Below, in pieces: positions 15,103 through 15,322 of a DNA stretch of 15,322 nt. A program made the position numbers and the translations under genes. Source of the stretch: Hyphomicrobiales bacterium (GTDB taxonomy: Bacteria; Pseudomonadota; Alphaproteobacteria; Rhizobiales; Beijerinckiaceae); NCBI GenBank assembly GCA_015655535.1, contig JAATEW010000181.1, positions 1 through 15,322 of the forward strand, given 5' to 3'. Below the pieces are notes generated by a model. That model did no database searches. It was not told where the DNA came from and was given only the letters and a program-made list of their open reading frames with translations. Each line of letters starts with the position of its first letter. The stretch's first letter is position 1.

Positions 15103-15322
15103 TCAATCGCCGCCGCGCATTTCCGCCAGCCGATCCATGTGACGGACCACGATATGCGATTTGCGGCAAAGGAGGACGCCTTGCTCTTGCAAACGCTTGA
15201 GGCTGATCGTCACCCATTGCCGCGTCGCACCCACCATATGGGCGAGATCCGCATGGGTGAATCCGGCGCTGATCAAAATGCCGTCGCGATCTTTGACGCC
15301 GTAAGTATCGACAAGATGCAAA
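15103..15322 (-). CDS. Crp/Fnr-family transcriptional regulator, C-terminal HTH end (5' partial)
   Basis: The frame is open to the window edge, so only the last 72 or so residues are visible, and the cyclic-nucleotide-like sensor domain is outside. The visible part is a Crp-type winged helix-turn-helix: HLVDTYGVKDRDG, then FTHADLAHMVGATRQWVTISLKRLQEQGVL (the recognition-helix region TRQWVTISLKRL) and a short basic wing. In family members this domain binds palindromes related to TGTGA or TTGAT half-sites. The signal sensed cannot be determined. It is upstream of the ABC operon but separated by a terminator, so any control over it would be in trans. Confidence 0.85.
   Translation of the reverse strand, partial: LHLVDTYGVKDRDGILISAGFTHADLAHMVGATRQWVTISLKRLQEQGVLLCRKSHIVVRHMDRLAEMRGGD

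Noticed and set aside
1..15322. CRISPR arrays, insertion sequences, tRNA or rRNA genes
   Set aside because: No repeat-spacer pattern, transposase, terminal repeats or recognisable structural RNA seen on either strand; the gene arrangement is ordinary chromosomal metabolism.

Overview
The window (about 60% GC, densely packed genes) looks like the chromosome of an alphaproteobacterium. The gene content fits a methylotroph or methanotroph such as a Beijerinckiaceae member (Methylocapsa/Methylocella-like). This is inferred from gene families and EcfG-type promoters, not from any marker gene.

Layout. (1) 1-2519, plus strand: coxE (5' end cut by the window), coxF and coxG, in the same D-E-F-G order as aerobic CO dehydrogenase clusters. 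They are maturation and quinone-coupling genes, so the CODH structural genes (coxMSL, coxD) probably lie just upstream. (2) 2520-3236: a monocistronic DUF892 ferritin-like stress gene with an EcfG-like promoter before it and a strong hairpin after it. (3) 3298-7231, plus strand: an operon of xoxF (PQQ alcohol dehydrogenase with the lanthanide Asp), xoxJ (periplasmic partner), xoxG-like cytochrome c and a caa3-type ctaG. (4) 11605-7228, minus strand, convergent with operon 3: a caa3-type oxidase operon (subunit II with fused cytochrome c, subunit I, subunit III, a small membrane protein, a monohaem cytochrome c). A perfect GGAAC-N16-CGTT EcfG consensus precedes it. (5) 14907-11691, minus strand: an ABC importer of the nitrate/sulfonate/taurine type, whose binding-protein gene carries a single-base frameshift. 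(6) 15322-15103, minus strand: the C-terminal end of a Crp/Fnr-type regulator, followed by a clear intrinsic terminator.

How the genes may work together. XoxF would oxidise methanol or another alcohol in the periplasm and pass electrons to the XoxG-like cytochrome. The caa3 oxidase, whose copper insertion would use the CtaG encoded in the xox operon, is a natural sink for those electrons, and possibly for electrons from CO oxidation through quinone and a bc1 complex. At least one promoter, and perhaps three, have the general-stress (EcfG) architecture. This suggests a survival or low-energy respiratory role rather than fast growth.

Most unusual point. Oxidase subunit I keeps all haem and CuB ligands and the cross-linking Tyr. 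It lacks the D-channel Glu (GHPWVY instead of GHPEVY), the K-channel Lys (Ala instead) and the His of the usual non-redox Mg site. This is therefore a haem-copper oxidase with atypical proton pathways.
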